Shown: piece by piece, positions 29,420 through 40,239 of the stretch | How the letters are laid out: each line of letters starts with the position of its first letter | Position numbering within the stretch: position 1 is the first letter of the stretch | DNA from: Rhynchopus euleeides | Taxonomy: Eukaryota > Euglenozoa > Diplonemea > Diplonemida > Diplonemidae | Reading direction: 5' to 3' | DNA length: 64,000 nt | Assembly: GCA_963210315.1 (NCBI GenBank) | Contig: OY723259.1 | Coordinates: 1,612,001-1,676,000 of the forward strand | Program-made: the position numbers and the translations under genes | The notes under the pieces: generated by a model | Seen by the model: only the letters and a program-made list of their open reading frames with translations | Told to the model about the DNA's origin: nothing | Databases searched by the model: none

Positions 29420-30334
29420 CGATCAGCAACTGCCTTTGCAGTTTGAGGAAACCCTCAACCTACCTGAAGAGCACGCTTGTTCGGCACATAAAGCCAGGGA
29501 TGGAAACTCTACCAACACAGTGTTAGCGAGCGTGGGCATCTTTGTGTGCGATTGAAGCACATGAAAATGTGCGTGAACACGTAGCTCCACTGTTACGGTC
29601 TGAGTCTGGGAGCCCTTTCTCGTGGGTGACGTATTGCAAGGAGGGTGGAGGTGTCCATTGGCGCCACCAATATCTCGCCGTTGGGCAAAATCCACGACCT
29701 GTTGGAGGCGAGCCCCTTGAGTATACTGGTGTCTCCCATCCCGTCCCAGGCTCAGTCTGGGTGCCGGTACGGAATCTGATCCTGCACCCTCTCGGCACAA
29801 CCAGGGGGAGGACATTGTGCCCAGGTCATTTCCTCCCAGATTACGCCGGTGAAGATCCACCGGAGGCAGGTTTGAACAATTTTGAATGAGTTTTGCCATG
29901 CTCTCAGCAGCCCCACGTGAGAAGGTCCTGTTCTGGGTTATTCTGGCTGCACGTGGTAGGTTGGCAGATCTGGACGATTCACTTCCTTCCTCCTATTCCT
30001 TCTACGGTATCCACTTTCCTGCCGGTTCTCGTGCGTCCTGTGCCTTCTTCATCATTGCTGCAGCTGAGGTGAATATATGCATGCCTTTCTCCCGATTGGA
30101 GAACAGAAGGACCACGTCTGTGTGGGGATGCTGTAGGCCATGCAGTAGATGATGCATTTGGTGCTTGTGAAGTGGTCTTTCGCAGACTGCTGTTCGAGAC
30201 CAGCTCGCATACACCGGTCGTGCGGAGGGGTACACTTCCCGGATTCCCTATCGTCCTGCGTGCCCTGGGGCGCAGATGCGGGTGATTTCGTTGCTTGCTA
30301 CATCATGTATGCATAGAGCGCCCTCTGGGGACCT

Positions 30335-30673
30335 TCAGGAAGTTCGCCCAGGGTGCTCAGTGCCTGCACGACGGACTCCAGCCGATCGAGTGGGGGTATA
30401 ATGGGAGATAGTTCGAGAGGGGGTTGGTATCCCGAAAAGCGGGGGTGGCAACCCCCTTTCCGCGGTCTCGAGACAGAGACGGATCAACTGTGTCTGGCCG
30501 ATCAGGTGCAATCGACTGAATAGTCTTTCATCTTCGACGGATGTATGAGTCAACGTGGATGCCAAGATACACAGCCTCTGGAACGTTGGGTAGTCCTTTC
30601 CACAGTCACGAACAGGGAAGTCGAGCAGGATATCGGGAGAGGAGTCGCATGTCTTCCGACACAGAGTGACCAT
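30335..30673 (-). pseudogene. hAT dimerisation-domain-like fragment
   Basis: Reads YPTFQRLCILASTLTHTSVE then DERLFSRLHLI, which matches the hAT C-terminal pattern (Pro-x2-hydrophobic, a small-residue loop, ERxFS). The peptide after LETAERG is not domain-like. No intact catalytic region was found upstream on this strand, so the transposase is decayed. Fits the 8-bp TSD of the surrounding element. Confidence 0.6.
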
Positions 30674-30849
30674 GACGCCCGTTCAGGATCAGCCATTATT
30701 CGAGAAGAATGGCCGTCTCCTGCACGGTGGACGCAAGCGGTGGTCGGGTAACCCTTGTCGGGAGTCTCGCCGGAGTTTTTGGTGCTAGCGGGAGTCCATT
30801 TTCCCCCTACTTTAGGCTAAAGACTCCCACTCCCTGACTAATATAGAAT

Positions 30850-30950
30850 ACCAGCCGTACGAAAATTCTGCGTACGCGTACGCAGCGCGGTTTTCAGAAA
30901 GTGCGTACGGCATACGCGTACGCGGACCGTACGGCCGTACGCTGCCACCA
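30850..30950. repeat. GTACGC palindrome cluster
   Basis: About 100 bp with nested self-complementary motifs: CTGCGTACGCGTACGCAG, CATACGCGTACGCG and CGTACGGCCGTACG. Looks like a small foldback element inside the hAT relic; no clear TSD was found. Confidence 0.7.
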
Positions 30951-31757
30951 CTGCACTAGGGTGGCTGGAGTCCACCGTGTGTGCTACATTTTGCCGCACG
31001 GACGCGCCGTCCTTGCACGCGTGCGCCACCACTGCAAACCCAGCATCCTCTCCGGCACGGCGGAGGGGTTCCGGATCCGGAGGGATTGATTCCCCTTTCG
31101 TCGGAGCAGCTGTGCAATTTGAATTGCCCACCGGTGCATCCAACTACACTGGCCGAAGCCGGGTTTTCAGGATCTGAGCCGCACCGGGTGGAAGTTAGCA
31201 CCTGGAGCCCCCGATGACTGAAAAACTTGCCCATCCTCCCCTCAGAAACGCCTCAGGAGTTTTCAGGAATTTTCAGGAGTTTCAGGAATTCTTCAGAATT
31301 CTTAAGAATTTTCAAGAATTTTAAGAATTCTTAAGAATTCTTGAAAATTCTTAAGAATTCCCGAATTCTTACGAAAAAAGAGCTTTTTCTCTTAAGAATT
31401 CTGTCAAACCATGATAAAATTCTTAGAAAAAAAGTTCAGAATCCTGAAAGTGGGGAACAAGCCCCCCAGTTAGGAACAGCCCTGCTTTGGATTCACTTTA
31501 TTTTTTTTACCAAACTTGCATGTTACAGAACGTACATTGCGCGGAGTGTGCGCTTTCAACACAAAACCAACCAGGAACACCTCACTCTCTCTCCACAGCA
31601 CCCCCCCCCCCCTTCCGGAGGTGACACCACCACACCACACCCCCCTCCACAGGAGCCTCTGCCAGCTTACACAACACCCGAGGCAATCGATGGCTTGACC
31701 GTCCCCTACCCCACCCGCCCCACACCCCCCACACCCCACCCCTGCCCTCAACACAAC

Positions 31758-34700
31758 ATGCCCGAACAGCAAGGCAACGCAGGGGGCCCAGCCGCCACCG
31801 CCGCCTCTGCGCTCGAAGCCCTCTCCCACGCAGGCAGCTACCTCGTCGACGCCTATACCCGGGTCAGCCCCTCCGAGCCCCCCCCAACCTCAAAGCCCCC
31901 GACACGCGCGTGCGCTGGGGGGAGTGGTGAAGCCTCTCCTCCCACCCACCCCCTCTCCAGCCCTCAGCAGATTGCGTCAGCCGTCGGCGCGCTTGCCTGC
32001 CACGGGGAGTGGTGTGTGGGGGTTGGGCTTGAGGACGCCTGCCGGGCCACACAGGCCTTAACACACGCCCTCTATGAGACCGTTGAACCCGCCGCATTTC
32101 TCCCCATATCCGGAGGCTGCGATGTGCCGAACCTGCTGTATCGGGATACCCCCGACTCCACTGCATACCCTCTGCCGCGCAGTGTTGATTCCCACCCGTC
32201 TTCCCGCCTGATGGACGCCGCAGTCGAGGCTTTGTTTGTCACCGTCAGCTCTCAAGAGGAGTACCCAGGAGGCCACCGCGACTGCATCCTCGCAATGGTG
32301 GGCTTCTCCAGCAGAGCCCTCCGCATCGATGCGGAGTGCCTCCTCCGCCGCGCCCTGCATGCCTCCAGCACCCCCTTCACGTCCCTCCGATGCGAGTCGC
32401 TCATATTCGCAGTGCAGTACGCCAGATCCTCTCTACCGGACGTACCCCACGCCTCGCACCGCAAAATTCCGGTGGATCCTTCCCGGACAATAGGCAACAC
32501 CCGCTCTGACATACAGCTCCTTCGGTGCTATGCGAGAGTTGCCATGAGTCTGTCAGCCACACGGCTCCTCCCCTGGCGCGACCTGGGGTATATCTCAAGC
32601 TTCTACGCTGGGGAGGGGGGTGTTGGTGTTGGGTTGTCCCACCACCAGTCCTTAGTGCGGAGCATCCTTACAGGGTTCTGCCTCGAGGCCCGTGCCGGAG
32701 GGGGCGGCATCGCGCCCCCTCCCGCGCCCCGCGCTGTGCTGGAGGCGATATCCCTCGGGGTGGTTGCTGCGGAATGCGCCAGGCTCGCACCGGCAGCCCC
32801 GGGTGGGGAGCCGAGCAGCAGAGCCGCCGCACCCACCCCTGCGGGCGGCACGCCACACCCACGTTGCGTATCCGGTGGGGCTGCTGGGCTGATGCTGCTT
32901 ATAAAGGCGCTTCTTAATGTCACAGGGTTTGCCTCGGTCTTCTCTGTGGCCCGCATCGCCCAACCCTCCGCTGGGGCTGAGGAGGTGGAGGAGGAGGCGG
33001 AAGCCGGCGGAGATGTTCTGCCCGCCGCCCCCAGCAGCCACAGCCTTGCCCTCGCCGCCCTGTCGCTCGGCGCGGCGCACAGCATGAAGCTCTGCATGGA
33101 GGTGGTCACCTCCCTGGCATCTGCGGATCCCAGCGGGGGTGGGGCCGGGGTTGGGGAGGCGCAGGCACCTCGCCACAGCCGCCCCCTGCACAGCCTCTTC
33201 CTCGGGGGGGGCGAGGGAGAGGATCGTGTCGCCTCTGCGACAATCCTCTCCGCTATCCACGAGGCGTTGTGTTCCATCCAACCTGAGCTGGGCGGGTTCT
33301 TCGCAGGCGTCGATGCGGCAGAGGCTGAGGCTGAGGCTGAGACTGAATCAGACCCCATAACAGATTGTCTCCCACATGATGTGGGATATGCCACGCCACA
33401 CCTCCCTCAGGGGGAGCTGCCACCCGAAGCAGGCCCTGCGCAATACGGCCTGTCTCTGTTAGAGCCTCTCCTGTCTGCTCTCTCCGAACTCCTCAGGCTC
33501 GCGGTCGATTGGGTCTCCCTGAGGGCCTCCCCAGGTGGAGGAGAGGGAGATTTTCCAGAGGGCACCGCACCCCCTTTCATAGCAGATCTCCTCGAGGCTG
33601 TGTTCGGATTTGACCCACACCTCTTCACCCCAAGGGGGACGCCTCCGCCAGGGGAGGAGGAAGAGGATGGGGGGGGCCCTGCTTGCGATTTTAACAACCC
33701 CCGGAGGCCATACCCTCCGTTTTCCTCTCTCTGCACGCTGCTCCTGAGAGAGGCTCTCCAAGCCCAAGGGGTTCAGCGCGGGGAGTCGCGCGATTTTGAA
33801 ACCCCTGTGGAGCGTGATGCCGCTTCCGATTTTACTACAGCAAGCCTCGGGCTCTGCGCCACGGTGGTCGCCCGGGCCATGATTGTGTTTATCCACATGA
33901 CGGGGAGGAAGGCCGGGGAGCCGCACAGGCGGTTCCCCTGGGGGGGCGCGGGGGGGGCGATGCCGTTCGACCCTGCGTTTGCCTTCACACAGCTCTGCAT
34001 GTGCACCAGGGCACTCCTCGATGAATACCTCAACGCGGAGGCGGTGCTGCGGCAGGTCGGGGCGAACGACCCATCTGCGAGAGGTGGGGTGACCTTTGCA
34101 TACGACCTCCTCACTCTGAAGGGATTCCGCAGCGCCCTCCCGGAAATGTTCTATGCATCTCGGTTTCCTCTGGTGGGCAGATCAGGCGGGTTCCGCCCGG
34201 TGCAACATAGAGGACCACGGATGAAGAAAATCCGCGATGCCTACATCGAGCCGGGTCTATCTGAGCTTATCGACTCCCTCGTGATCCTCCTAGATAGGGG
34301 GTTGGGCACCGTCGACTTCCGCCGGTTGCTACATGCCGAATGGAATGACATATTCGTCACAATCCTCGAGCTGGTTTTTGGAGGCCGCAAGGCGGTGCCT
34401 GAAAGCGGGCCTCGGTGGCGGGAACCCCCTCCCACGCGCGGCCCGAGCCACCTCTCCATTGTCGAAGGTAGGAAGGAGAGTCTGCTGTGCCTTATCGCGA
34501 AGCTCCGCTCTCTAATCACGAGGGATCTTGCAGAGAGCGTTGTGTTCCGACTCCCCTCCGCAGAGGTTGCGAGGCACGGCTGCCGCCCCCCCTCTGTGGA
34601 GGAGCATGTCATGAACACGGTGAATTTCCTCCTCTCCGTCGGGGAGAGCACATCCAGCTGCTGTGCGGGGTCTCTTATCCTTGCCGACCTTCTCCCAAAG

Positions 34701-36098
34701 CTGTCACCCGAGGCACTCTTCGCCGTTGTGCCCCACGTCATGCGGGCCACCCTCCCCTCTCTCACGGAGGGGCGCAGCCAGAAATACCTCCTCAGCGTTC
34801 TGACCAGCATATCCAGCCACGCCGTTTCCCGGCTCGATTCACACCCCTCGCAACGGGGAGGGGGTGATGATGCTGAGGGTTTACCACCTCCATCTCCGCC
34901 TCCATCCGCCCAAACCGGCCCCATCTCCCCTGCTGGCAGGGCGGGGAGGAGAGGGCAGGCTAACCCCTTTGCGTATATGCTAGTTGTGCTGCACCAGCAG
35001 GTTATGTGTGGGGAGTTGTCCCAAGGGGGAGACTCCGGAGGGGCTGTGCTGAGGGAGCTGTTTGCCGCGATGTCGGAGGAGAGCTGCGGGTTTCTTGCAG
35101 CGTATTTCGTCGCGGATGTGACGCGCGGGTCCCCCTCCGTTGCAAGGGAGGTTGCCGCAACACCGCTCGATCCCCCCTGCGTCCTCCATATCCTCCGCAA
35201 AGGGGCGAGGGATTGCTACAGCTTCACCACTCTCGTGAACTACGTCATCTATGTGGCATGCCTCACGCCAACAACTCCATGGCATGGCCTCTCCCCTGAG
35301 GAGGGCGGTGACGCGGATGAAGGGGATGCGTGGCAGTTCGGCAGAGCGCAGCTCCCGCCCTGCCAGATCGGCGGTGCCCCGGTGGACCCTTCCCCGGATC
35401 ACGGGAGGCAGTTGGTCCACCACTGCTGCAGGGTGCTGGGGAATTTTTTGAAGCATGGCGATGCGGAGACGAGGCGTTGCATCACATCCAGCAGCCTTCT
35501 CCGAGAGAGGATTGACCTAGAGAGGCGGCGTGGCGGGTTGGGGCGGAAGGCGGTGCAGAGCGTGCTGCGCCTCGGGGAGGATGTTGCCAGCCGTGTTGCC
35601 GAGGAGAAGGCCAAAGGATTGATGGGGGAGGCGATGCTGGCGGGTGCGTCGGGTGCGGTGCGATCGCGCGCCCTGGCGTTACAGGAGGATTCGTCTTTGG
35701 TGCAGAGGGCGCAGCGTGAGTTTGGCGAGCAGCCGTGCAGCCGCGGGGAGGGAAGGCGTGCAAAGCTTCGCAGGAAATGGCACAACACCCGCGCGGTGTA
35801 TGAATCGTTTGACCCATGCGCCGTGCTCGACTGCTGCAGCTTCTGCGGCCTGTCGCGTGCCCGAGGGGGAGGCCCTCTGCTGCCCTGCGGCGTCTGCCGT
35901 GCCGTCGCCTACTGCAGCTCAGAATGCCGCTCCTTCCACCGCACCTCCCCCACCTTCAAATCGCACGGCACGGCAACATGCGCCCACCTCAACTCTCTCC
36001 GCTCCTCCTCCCGCTACCGGAGGTGGTGCCAGATGCTGGAGCTCGCCATCCTGATCCCGTTCTGTGCCTCCGCCCTGTGGTGGGTGTTTGTGGTGTGA
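31758..36098 (+). CDS. Large MYND zinc-finger protein (1446 aa)
   Basis: Single uninterrupted exon. I chose the ATG at 31758 because the open sequence before it is transposon end and Pro-rich leader. Most of the protein is Ala/Leu/Gly-rich helical sequence resembling HEAT/ARM-type solenoids, broken by acidic or Gly-rich linkers (about 375-400, 470-500, 530-545, 630-650). Residues of about 1358-1410 form a MYND finger: CSFC, CGVC, YCSSEC, H-x8-H-x3-C. A hydrophobic C-terminal segment of about 20 residues (LAILIPFCASALWWVFVV) could anchor the protein in a membrane. MYND domains bind proline-rich partners in transcription or signalling; the partner is unknown. The stop is TGA. Confidence 0.85.
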   Translation: MPEQQGNAGGPAATAASALEALSHAGSYLVDAYTRVSPSEPPPTSKPPTRACAGGSGEASPPTHPLSSPQQIASAVGALACHGEWCVGVGLEDACRATQALTHALYETVEPAAFLPISGGCDVPNLLYRDTPDSTAYPLPRSVDSHPSSRLMDAAVEALFVTVSSQEEYPGGHRDCILAMVGFSSRALRIDAECLLRRALHASSTPFTSLRCESLIFAVQYARSSLPDVPHASHRKIPVDPSRTIGNTRSDIQLLRCYARVAMSLSATRLLPWRDLGYISSFYAGEGGVGVGLSHHQSLVRSILTGFCLEARAGGGGIAPPPAPRAVLEAISLGVVAAECARLAPAAPGGEPSSRAAAPTPAGGTPHPRCVSGGAAGLMLLIKALLNVTGFASVFSVARIAQPSAGAEEVEEEAEAGGDVLPAAPSSHSLALAALSLGAAHSMKLCMEVVTSLASADPSGGGAGVGEAQAPRHSRPLHSLFLGGGEGEDRVASATILSAIHEALCSIQPELGGFFAGVDAAEAEAEAETESDPITDCLPHDVGYATPHLPQGELPPEAGPAQYGLSLLEPLLSALSELLRLAVDWVSLRASPGGGEGDFPEGTAPPFIADLLEAVFGFDPHLFTPRGTPPPGEEEEDGGGPACDFNNPRRPYPPFSSLCTLLLREALQAQGVQRGESRDFETPVERDAASDFTTASLGLCATVVARAMIVFIHMTGRKAGEPHRRFPWGGAGGAMPFDPAFAFTQLCMCTRALLDEYLNAEAVLRQVGANDPSARGGVTFAYDLLTLKGFRSALPEMFYASRFPLVGRSGGFRPVQHRGPRMKKIRDAYIEPGLSELIDSLVILLDRGLGTVDFRRLLHAEWNDIFVTILELVFGGRKAVPESGPRWREPPPTRGPSHLSIVEGRKESLLCLIAKLRSLITRDLAESVVFRLPSAEVARHGCRPPSVEEHVMNTVNFLLSVGESTSSCCAGSLILADLLPKLSPEALFAVVPHVMRATLPSLTEGRSQKYLLSVLTSISSHAVSRLDSHPSQRGGGDDAEGLPPPSPPPSAQTGPISPAGRAGRRGQANPFAYMLVVLHQQVMCGELSQGGDSGGAVLRELFAAMSEESCGFLAAYFVADVTRGSPSVAREVAATPLDPPCVLHILRKGARDCYSFTTLVNYVIYVACLTPTTPWHGLSPEEGGDADEGDAWQFGRAQLPPCQIGGAPVDPSPDHGRQLVHHCCRVLGNFLKHGDAETRRCITSSSLLRERIDLERRRGGLGRKAVQSVLRLGEDVASRVAEEKAKGLMGEAMLAGASGAVRSRALALQEDSSLVQRAQREFGEQPCSRGEGRRAKLRRKWHNTRAVYESFDPCAVLDCCSFCGLSRARGGGPLLPCGVCRAVAYCSSECRSFHRTSPTFKSHGTATCAHLNSLRSSSRYRRWCQMLELAILIPFCASALWWVFVV

Positions 36099-36676
36099 AC
36101 AGGCTGTGTGTGTGTGTGTGGGGGGGGCGGGGAGAGGGGAAGGGCAGCGGTGCGGTTTGGGACTAGCAAAGGGGGGGGGGGCAGAGGGAGAGGGGGCGTG
36201 GGTGCTCGTGTTGTCGGGGGGTGGAGACGGTCAGGTGGAGGGTGTGTGTGTCCTAGCATCAGGCTGATAGGTAGTGGAGATCACACCAAGTGCAAGCTGC
36301 TCGGTGTGATTGGCACTAAATCTCCTATGAAGATATTCGCGTGTGGCACGCACTGTGTGTGTGTGTGTGTGTGTGTGTCCTCGCATCAGGCTGAGGTGGG
36401 GTGTGGTCTGGCGCTGAAATGGAGACCCCCCCCTGCCGAGCATCCCCTTAGATAGGTGTTGCACCGCATCGTTTCGCGGATTCGGTGCAGCCAGGAGGTG
36501 CACACAGTATTCGCCCTCCCCTCCCCACCCCTCCCTTCCCCCAACCCGTTGAGCCGCACCCATGCTGTTGCGCCCCGACTTGTTCGGACTGACTCAGGTG
36601 TCTGTCCCCCCTTGATCCACTTTGCACATCTCACGCCCCACCCCACAGCAGGCGCCCACCCTTCCTGGGCAACACC
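36099..36676. other. Intergenic region between MYND and helicase genes
   Basis: Contains GT repeats (about 36354-36379), G/C homopolymers and, from about 36600, a helicase leader partly conserved upstream of the second helicase copy. No gene. Confidence 0.5.
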
Positions 36677-39600
36677 ATGCCCGCTGCTCCACCGATGACA
36701 GGGCAGAGGCTAGTTCGCCTGATACAGTGCTGTGGTGACGACCTTCGCGAGGCTCTGGGGATCAGCGTTGTGGCCTCTACAGATGAGATGCGCGAAGTGT
36801 ATGAGGCCACGCGGGAGGCCCTCATGTCGACCCGGGCAGCAGGCCGGGAGGGGGCGGTGGACCTGCTCGACACCTGGTGGTGCGGTGAGGAGTGGGGGGA
36901 CTCTTACACGCCTGCTGCCAGTGTGGGCAGTGCCGCGCAGAGCCTTGGCGCGGTGTTGTCGGAGCCCATGAGTCCTATGTCCCCCATGATGGGAAGCCGC
37001 GTCACGGCGAAGCCTCTGGAATCGTTGATGCTGGCGCACCGCATCTGCCAGACACCGCCGGATATGATTGCAAAGAGGGAGATCCCGCTGCCACCGCCGA
37101 TGCAGCACGACTATGACCTGCCGATGAAGCTGACTTACTTTTCGCAGTTCTTCCCCTGCATCCTCGCAGAGACGTATGAGCAGATCGCGTCGCGCTGGAC
37201 AAACAAAGGCATCTCATTTGACGCGGAGGTCACCCGGACGGCGGCGGACCGCAAGGCGAAGACCTTCACGCTGTTCTTCACTTCGGACACACCCCCTCCG
37301 AAGCTTGACTACCCCCTGGTGCGGGTGGTGGTTCATCTGAAGCACGCCGCCCTCCCTGGAGGTGATGTGATGGGCGTGCTCGACAAATTCCTCCCCCAGA
37401 TGGTCGGGAACAAGCGCGGGTCGCAGGGCAGCCTCACGGTGTTCTCCTCCACGGTGCCGGGCACATGGGGCCCCGTCGCCATCAAAGCCGATAAGAAGAT
37501 CAGCTTCAAAACCCTCGGCTCGATGGTGCCGGCGGAACGGATGGCCGAGGCCTGCAACATGCGCAACATCTCGCAGCGCGTCTTCGATGTCCTGGGCGGG
37601 CTCACCGTGTCACGCCGTGCTGCAGGCCAGGGCAAGGATCTGGTCAGCGATGTGGAGCCACGTGCCCTGCAGGCCCAGCTCGAGCGTGAAGCCGAAACAT
37701 ACTGCAGACACCTCAACCGGTGCCAGAATGCCGCAATTCATCTCATGCACACAACCACGCATCCAGTTTTAGTCGTGGAAGGCCCTCCTGGGACGGGAAA
37801 GACCACAACAGTTGTCGAGCTTATCCACCATACTGACCCAGAGCCGATGTATAAAACCCTGGTGACAGGTCCGAGCAACAAAGCTGTGCAGACGGATGCC
37901 GAGCGCTTCCTCCAGAAGTACGGCAGGGCCTATGAGGAGAAGGGGCTGTCAGTGTGCCTGCTGGGCGTGATGGAGAAGCTGCCGGAGTCGCTACAAGGCA
38001 TCTCTGTGGACTACCTCAGCAGCGCGCTGCAGAAGTGGCTGAAGTGCGGGGGTGTGGCAGCGGCGGACCTGGAATCAGACGACGCGACGCTGGGGAGGGA
38101 GCTTGACGCCCTGCACAGCCAGTACAACGATGAGATCCGCCCCTGGATTATGAGGTTGGCGCCCTCCCTCGAGGATATCATTCCCACTCCGCTCGCCGAA
38201 CCCAGCGAGCAGACTCTCGGGATGAAAATCCGGATGATGAAGGTTGCGGTCAAAGTGCTTTCGAAGATAGATGTCGACACCTTCTGCCTGTCCGACTCAT
38301 CTGTCATTTTCGCAACCCTGGTGTCATCGGGGCGGGCAGTGCTGCGCCGTGCACTGAAGCTCACACGGAAGGGGAAGAACTCCGCGAAGGGTGGAGGAGG
38401 GCGCGCCAGGAAAACACGCCAGGTGATGTCCGTTGGACACCTCATCATCGACGAGGCGGCACAGGCGCTGGAGGCGGAGGCGCTGATCGCGCTGGGGGCC
38501 AACCCTGACCGGGTTGTTGTCGTGGGTGACGTGCGGCAGCTGCCGCCGTGCATCCTCTCGAAGGAGGCGTCTGCGCATGACTTCTTTGCGACATCCTTCA
38601 TGGCGCGTGTGCTGCAGCGGGGGTGTCCCTCTATCCTGCTGGAAGAGCAGTACCGCATGCACCCCGACATCCAGCGCTTCCCCAGCGAAACATTCTACGG
38701 TGGCAGGCTGCGCCCGGGTAAGAGTGTGCTCCAGAGGACCTGGCGCTACCCCGATGGTGCACCGCAGTATATGCAGCCCTTCTCCTTCATCAATATCCAG
38801 GGTGCGGAGCGGGCGCAGGGCGACTCGCATTCGATGAGCAACATGGCGGAGGCGGACGCGCTGTGTGCCATTGTGGCAGCGCTGCGTGCGCTGGAGACGC
38901 CGCAGCGGAAGCTGAACGCCTGCATCATCGCAACCTACCGCGAGCAGGTGAACCTCATCAACCAGCGCCTGAAGTGCCTCCTGGGTGGGACAGGGGGCAT
39001 CCGCGTCAGCACGGTGGACAGCTTCCAGGGCGACGAGTGTGACATCGTGCTGGTGTCCCTGGTGCGGTCCAACCCCGGGGGGTCAATCGGCTTCCTCCAG
39101 GATGCGCGCCGGCTGAACGTTTCGCTGACGCGTGCGAAGCACTCCCTCATTGTGATAGGCAATGCGGAGACCCTGGAGCAGAGCGGGTGTGACCACTGCG
39201 TGTCGCTGGTGCGGGGTGCACGTGAGAGCGGCTCGCTGCTCCCCGCCTTCGCACTGCAGGAGAGGGCCACGGCACCCCGGGTGCCGCAGGCAGGGATCCC
39301 GATGCAACGCCCTGGTGCCGCACAGCCGCACACCCAGCAGCAGCAGCAGCACCAACACCAATACCCTCGGCACACCCAGCAGCAGCAGCAGCAATACTCT
39401 CCTGCAAATGCGGGCCGTGGCCGCAGTGGCCGTGGTGTCGGTGTCAGCACACAACAGATGGGCGGAGGGTCGCCACATCACCCGCTGCCTTCGCGTGGCC
39501 AGCAGGGTGTCCCTGGTGTGCCTCCCACAACCATGGGGGCAGCCCCGGTGGAGCGTGTGCCCGCCCGTGCATGCCAGCCCGCTGGGCCCCCTGCGGTGCC

Positions 39601-39835
39601 GCGTGGTGTGGAGGCGGGGCACGGCGATGCCGAACCCTCCTACGACGAGCTCCAGCAGCGCGTGTCTGATATCCTGAAGGCCAGCGGACGAGGGAAGGGA
39701 CGTGGCACACCTCCCGCAGGCGGTGCAAGGGGCGCGGTGAAAGCAAGGGGTGCGCGGGGGCAGCCCAGGGCGGCCCAGCACAGCGCCTCCAGGTCAAAGA
39801 GCCCGCCCATCCCAGAGGCAGCGTGCTCCACTTGA
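36677..39835 (+). CDS. UPF1/SEN1-type SF1 helicase (1052 aa)
   Basis: Intronless, ATG at 36677, TGA stop. Residues of about 370 on hold all SF1 motifs: I GPPGTGKTTT (about 370), II DEAAQALEAE (about 591), III GDVRQLPP (about 616), IV LEEQYRMHPDIQRFPSE (about 655), V VDSFQGDECDIVLVSL (about 780), VI RRLNVSLTRAKHSL (about 812). The N-terminal 370 residues lack the CH zinc domain of UPF1, so SEN1/IGHMBP2-type helicases are the nearer comparison. The C-terminal 170 residues are low complexity: polyQ/H, then Gly/Arg/Pro-rich sequence ending in RSKSPP, a likely RNA-binding tail. ATP-dependent RNA/DNA unwinding in RNA surveillance or termination is inferred from the family. Its closest relative here is the copy at 54825. 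Confidence 0.93.
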   Translation: MPAAPPMTGQRLVRLIQCCGDDLREALGISVVASTDEMREVYEATREALMSTRAAGREGAVDLLDTWWCGEEWGDSYTPAASVGSAAQSLGAVLSEPMSPMSPMMGSRVTAKPLESLMLAHRICQTPPDMIAKREIPLPPPMQHDYDLPMKLTYFSQFFPCILAETYEQIASRWTNKGISFDAEVTRTAADRKAKTFTLFFTSDTPPPKLDYPLVRVVVHLKHAALPGGDVMGVLDKFLPQMVGNKRGSQGSLTVFSSTVPGTWGPVAIKADKKISFKTLGSMVPAERMAEACNMRNISQRVFDVLGGLTVSRRAAGQGKDLVSDVEPRALQAQLEREAETYCRHLNRCQNAAIHLMHTTTHPVLVVEGPPGTGKTTTVVELIHHTDPEPMYKTLVTGPSNKAVQTDAERFLQKYGRAYEEKGLSVCLLGVMEKLPESLQGISVDYLSSALQKWLKCGGVAAADLESDDATLGRELDALHSQYNDEIRPWIMRLAPSLEDIIPTPLAEPSEQTLGMKIRMMKVAVKVLSKIDVDTFCLSDSSVIFATLVSSGRAVLRRALKLTRKGKNSAKGGGGRARKTRQVMSVGHLIIDEAAQALEAEALIALGANPDRVVVVGDVRQLPPCILSKEASAHDFFATSFMARVLQRGCPSILLEEQYRMHPDIQRFPSETFYGGRLRPGKSVLQRTWRYPDGAPQYMQPFSFINIQGAERAQGDSHSMSNMAEADALCAIVAALRALETPQRKLNACIIATYREQVNLINQRLKCLLGGTGGIRVSTVDSFQGDECDIVLVSLVRSNPGGSIGFLQDARRLNVSLTRAKHSLIVIGNAETLEQSGCDHCVSLVRGARESGSLLPAFALQERATAPRVPQAGIPMQRPGAAQPHTQQQQQHQHQYPRHTQQQQQQYSPANAGRGRSGRGVGVSTQQMGGGSPHHPLPSRGQQGVPGVPPTTMGAAPVERVPARACQPAGPPAVPRGVEAGHGDAEPSYDELQQRVSDILKASGRGKGRGTPPAGGARGAVKARGARGQPRAAQHSASRSKSPPIPEAACST

Positions 39836-39919
39836 GGGATCTCAGCAGTGGTGATGGGTGTGTTGTTTCGTGTGGATAAGCTGCGTGCTTCATTCTTGCG
39901 AAAACCGTGTTTGTGTTGC
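39836..39919. other. Helicase 3' flank with left TSD of the 14.5-kb nest
   Basis: Short spacer ending in TTGTGTTGC (39911-39919), repeated at 54425-54433 on the far side of the nested insertion. Confidence 0.85.
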
Positions 39920-40239
39920 CAGGCCTGTCGCTAACTTTTCGATTTTGGAGATTTGGTGGGTTGACGCTCCTGTTTTTGGGGGGGGGGATCAGGGGGAAAA
40001 ACACTAGGGGTCAATTTTTCTCGCGCGCGCTTCGCGCGCGCTCGTGTTGTTGCCGAATTTTCCCATCGGTGGACCACTAGGCGGGCACGGTGTGAGGCGC
40101 TGGGTTCCTTCCGTGGTTCCTCTCCCGCTCGCGCCGTCGGGTGCCGGAGGAAACCAAAAAATGGCTTTCGGGACCATGATTTCGACGCTGCCCCCTGATA
40201 TGCCACGGCCGTCAAAGCGCAAGGACTTGGTTACTAGAC

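Larger units (their letters stand above)
25766..31484. mobile_element. 5.7-kb degenerate hAT-like transposon, CAGG termini
   Basis: Left end CAGGCCTGGGCGGGGAACG at 25766; right end (complement) CAGGGCTGTTCC at 31484. Flanks are ATTTGGAT (25758-25765) and CTTTGGAT (31485-31492), a 7/8 match consistent with an aged 8-bp TSD. Both subterminal regions carry TTTTTTCTAAGAATTTT and GTTTGACAGAATTC in inverted orientation (26871-26898 and 31384-31411), within AAGAATTCTT-rich arrays. A hAT dimerisation-like peptide is encoded on the minus strand at 30335-30673. A pogo-like element (26981-28740) is inserted inside. It ends 274 bp before the MYND gene. Confidence 0.75.

Noticed and set aside
34241-35200. 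319-aa minus-strand ORF inside the MYND gene
   Set aside because: Antisense of a G/C-biased long exon; Arg/Ser-rich without domain signal.
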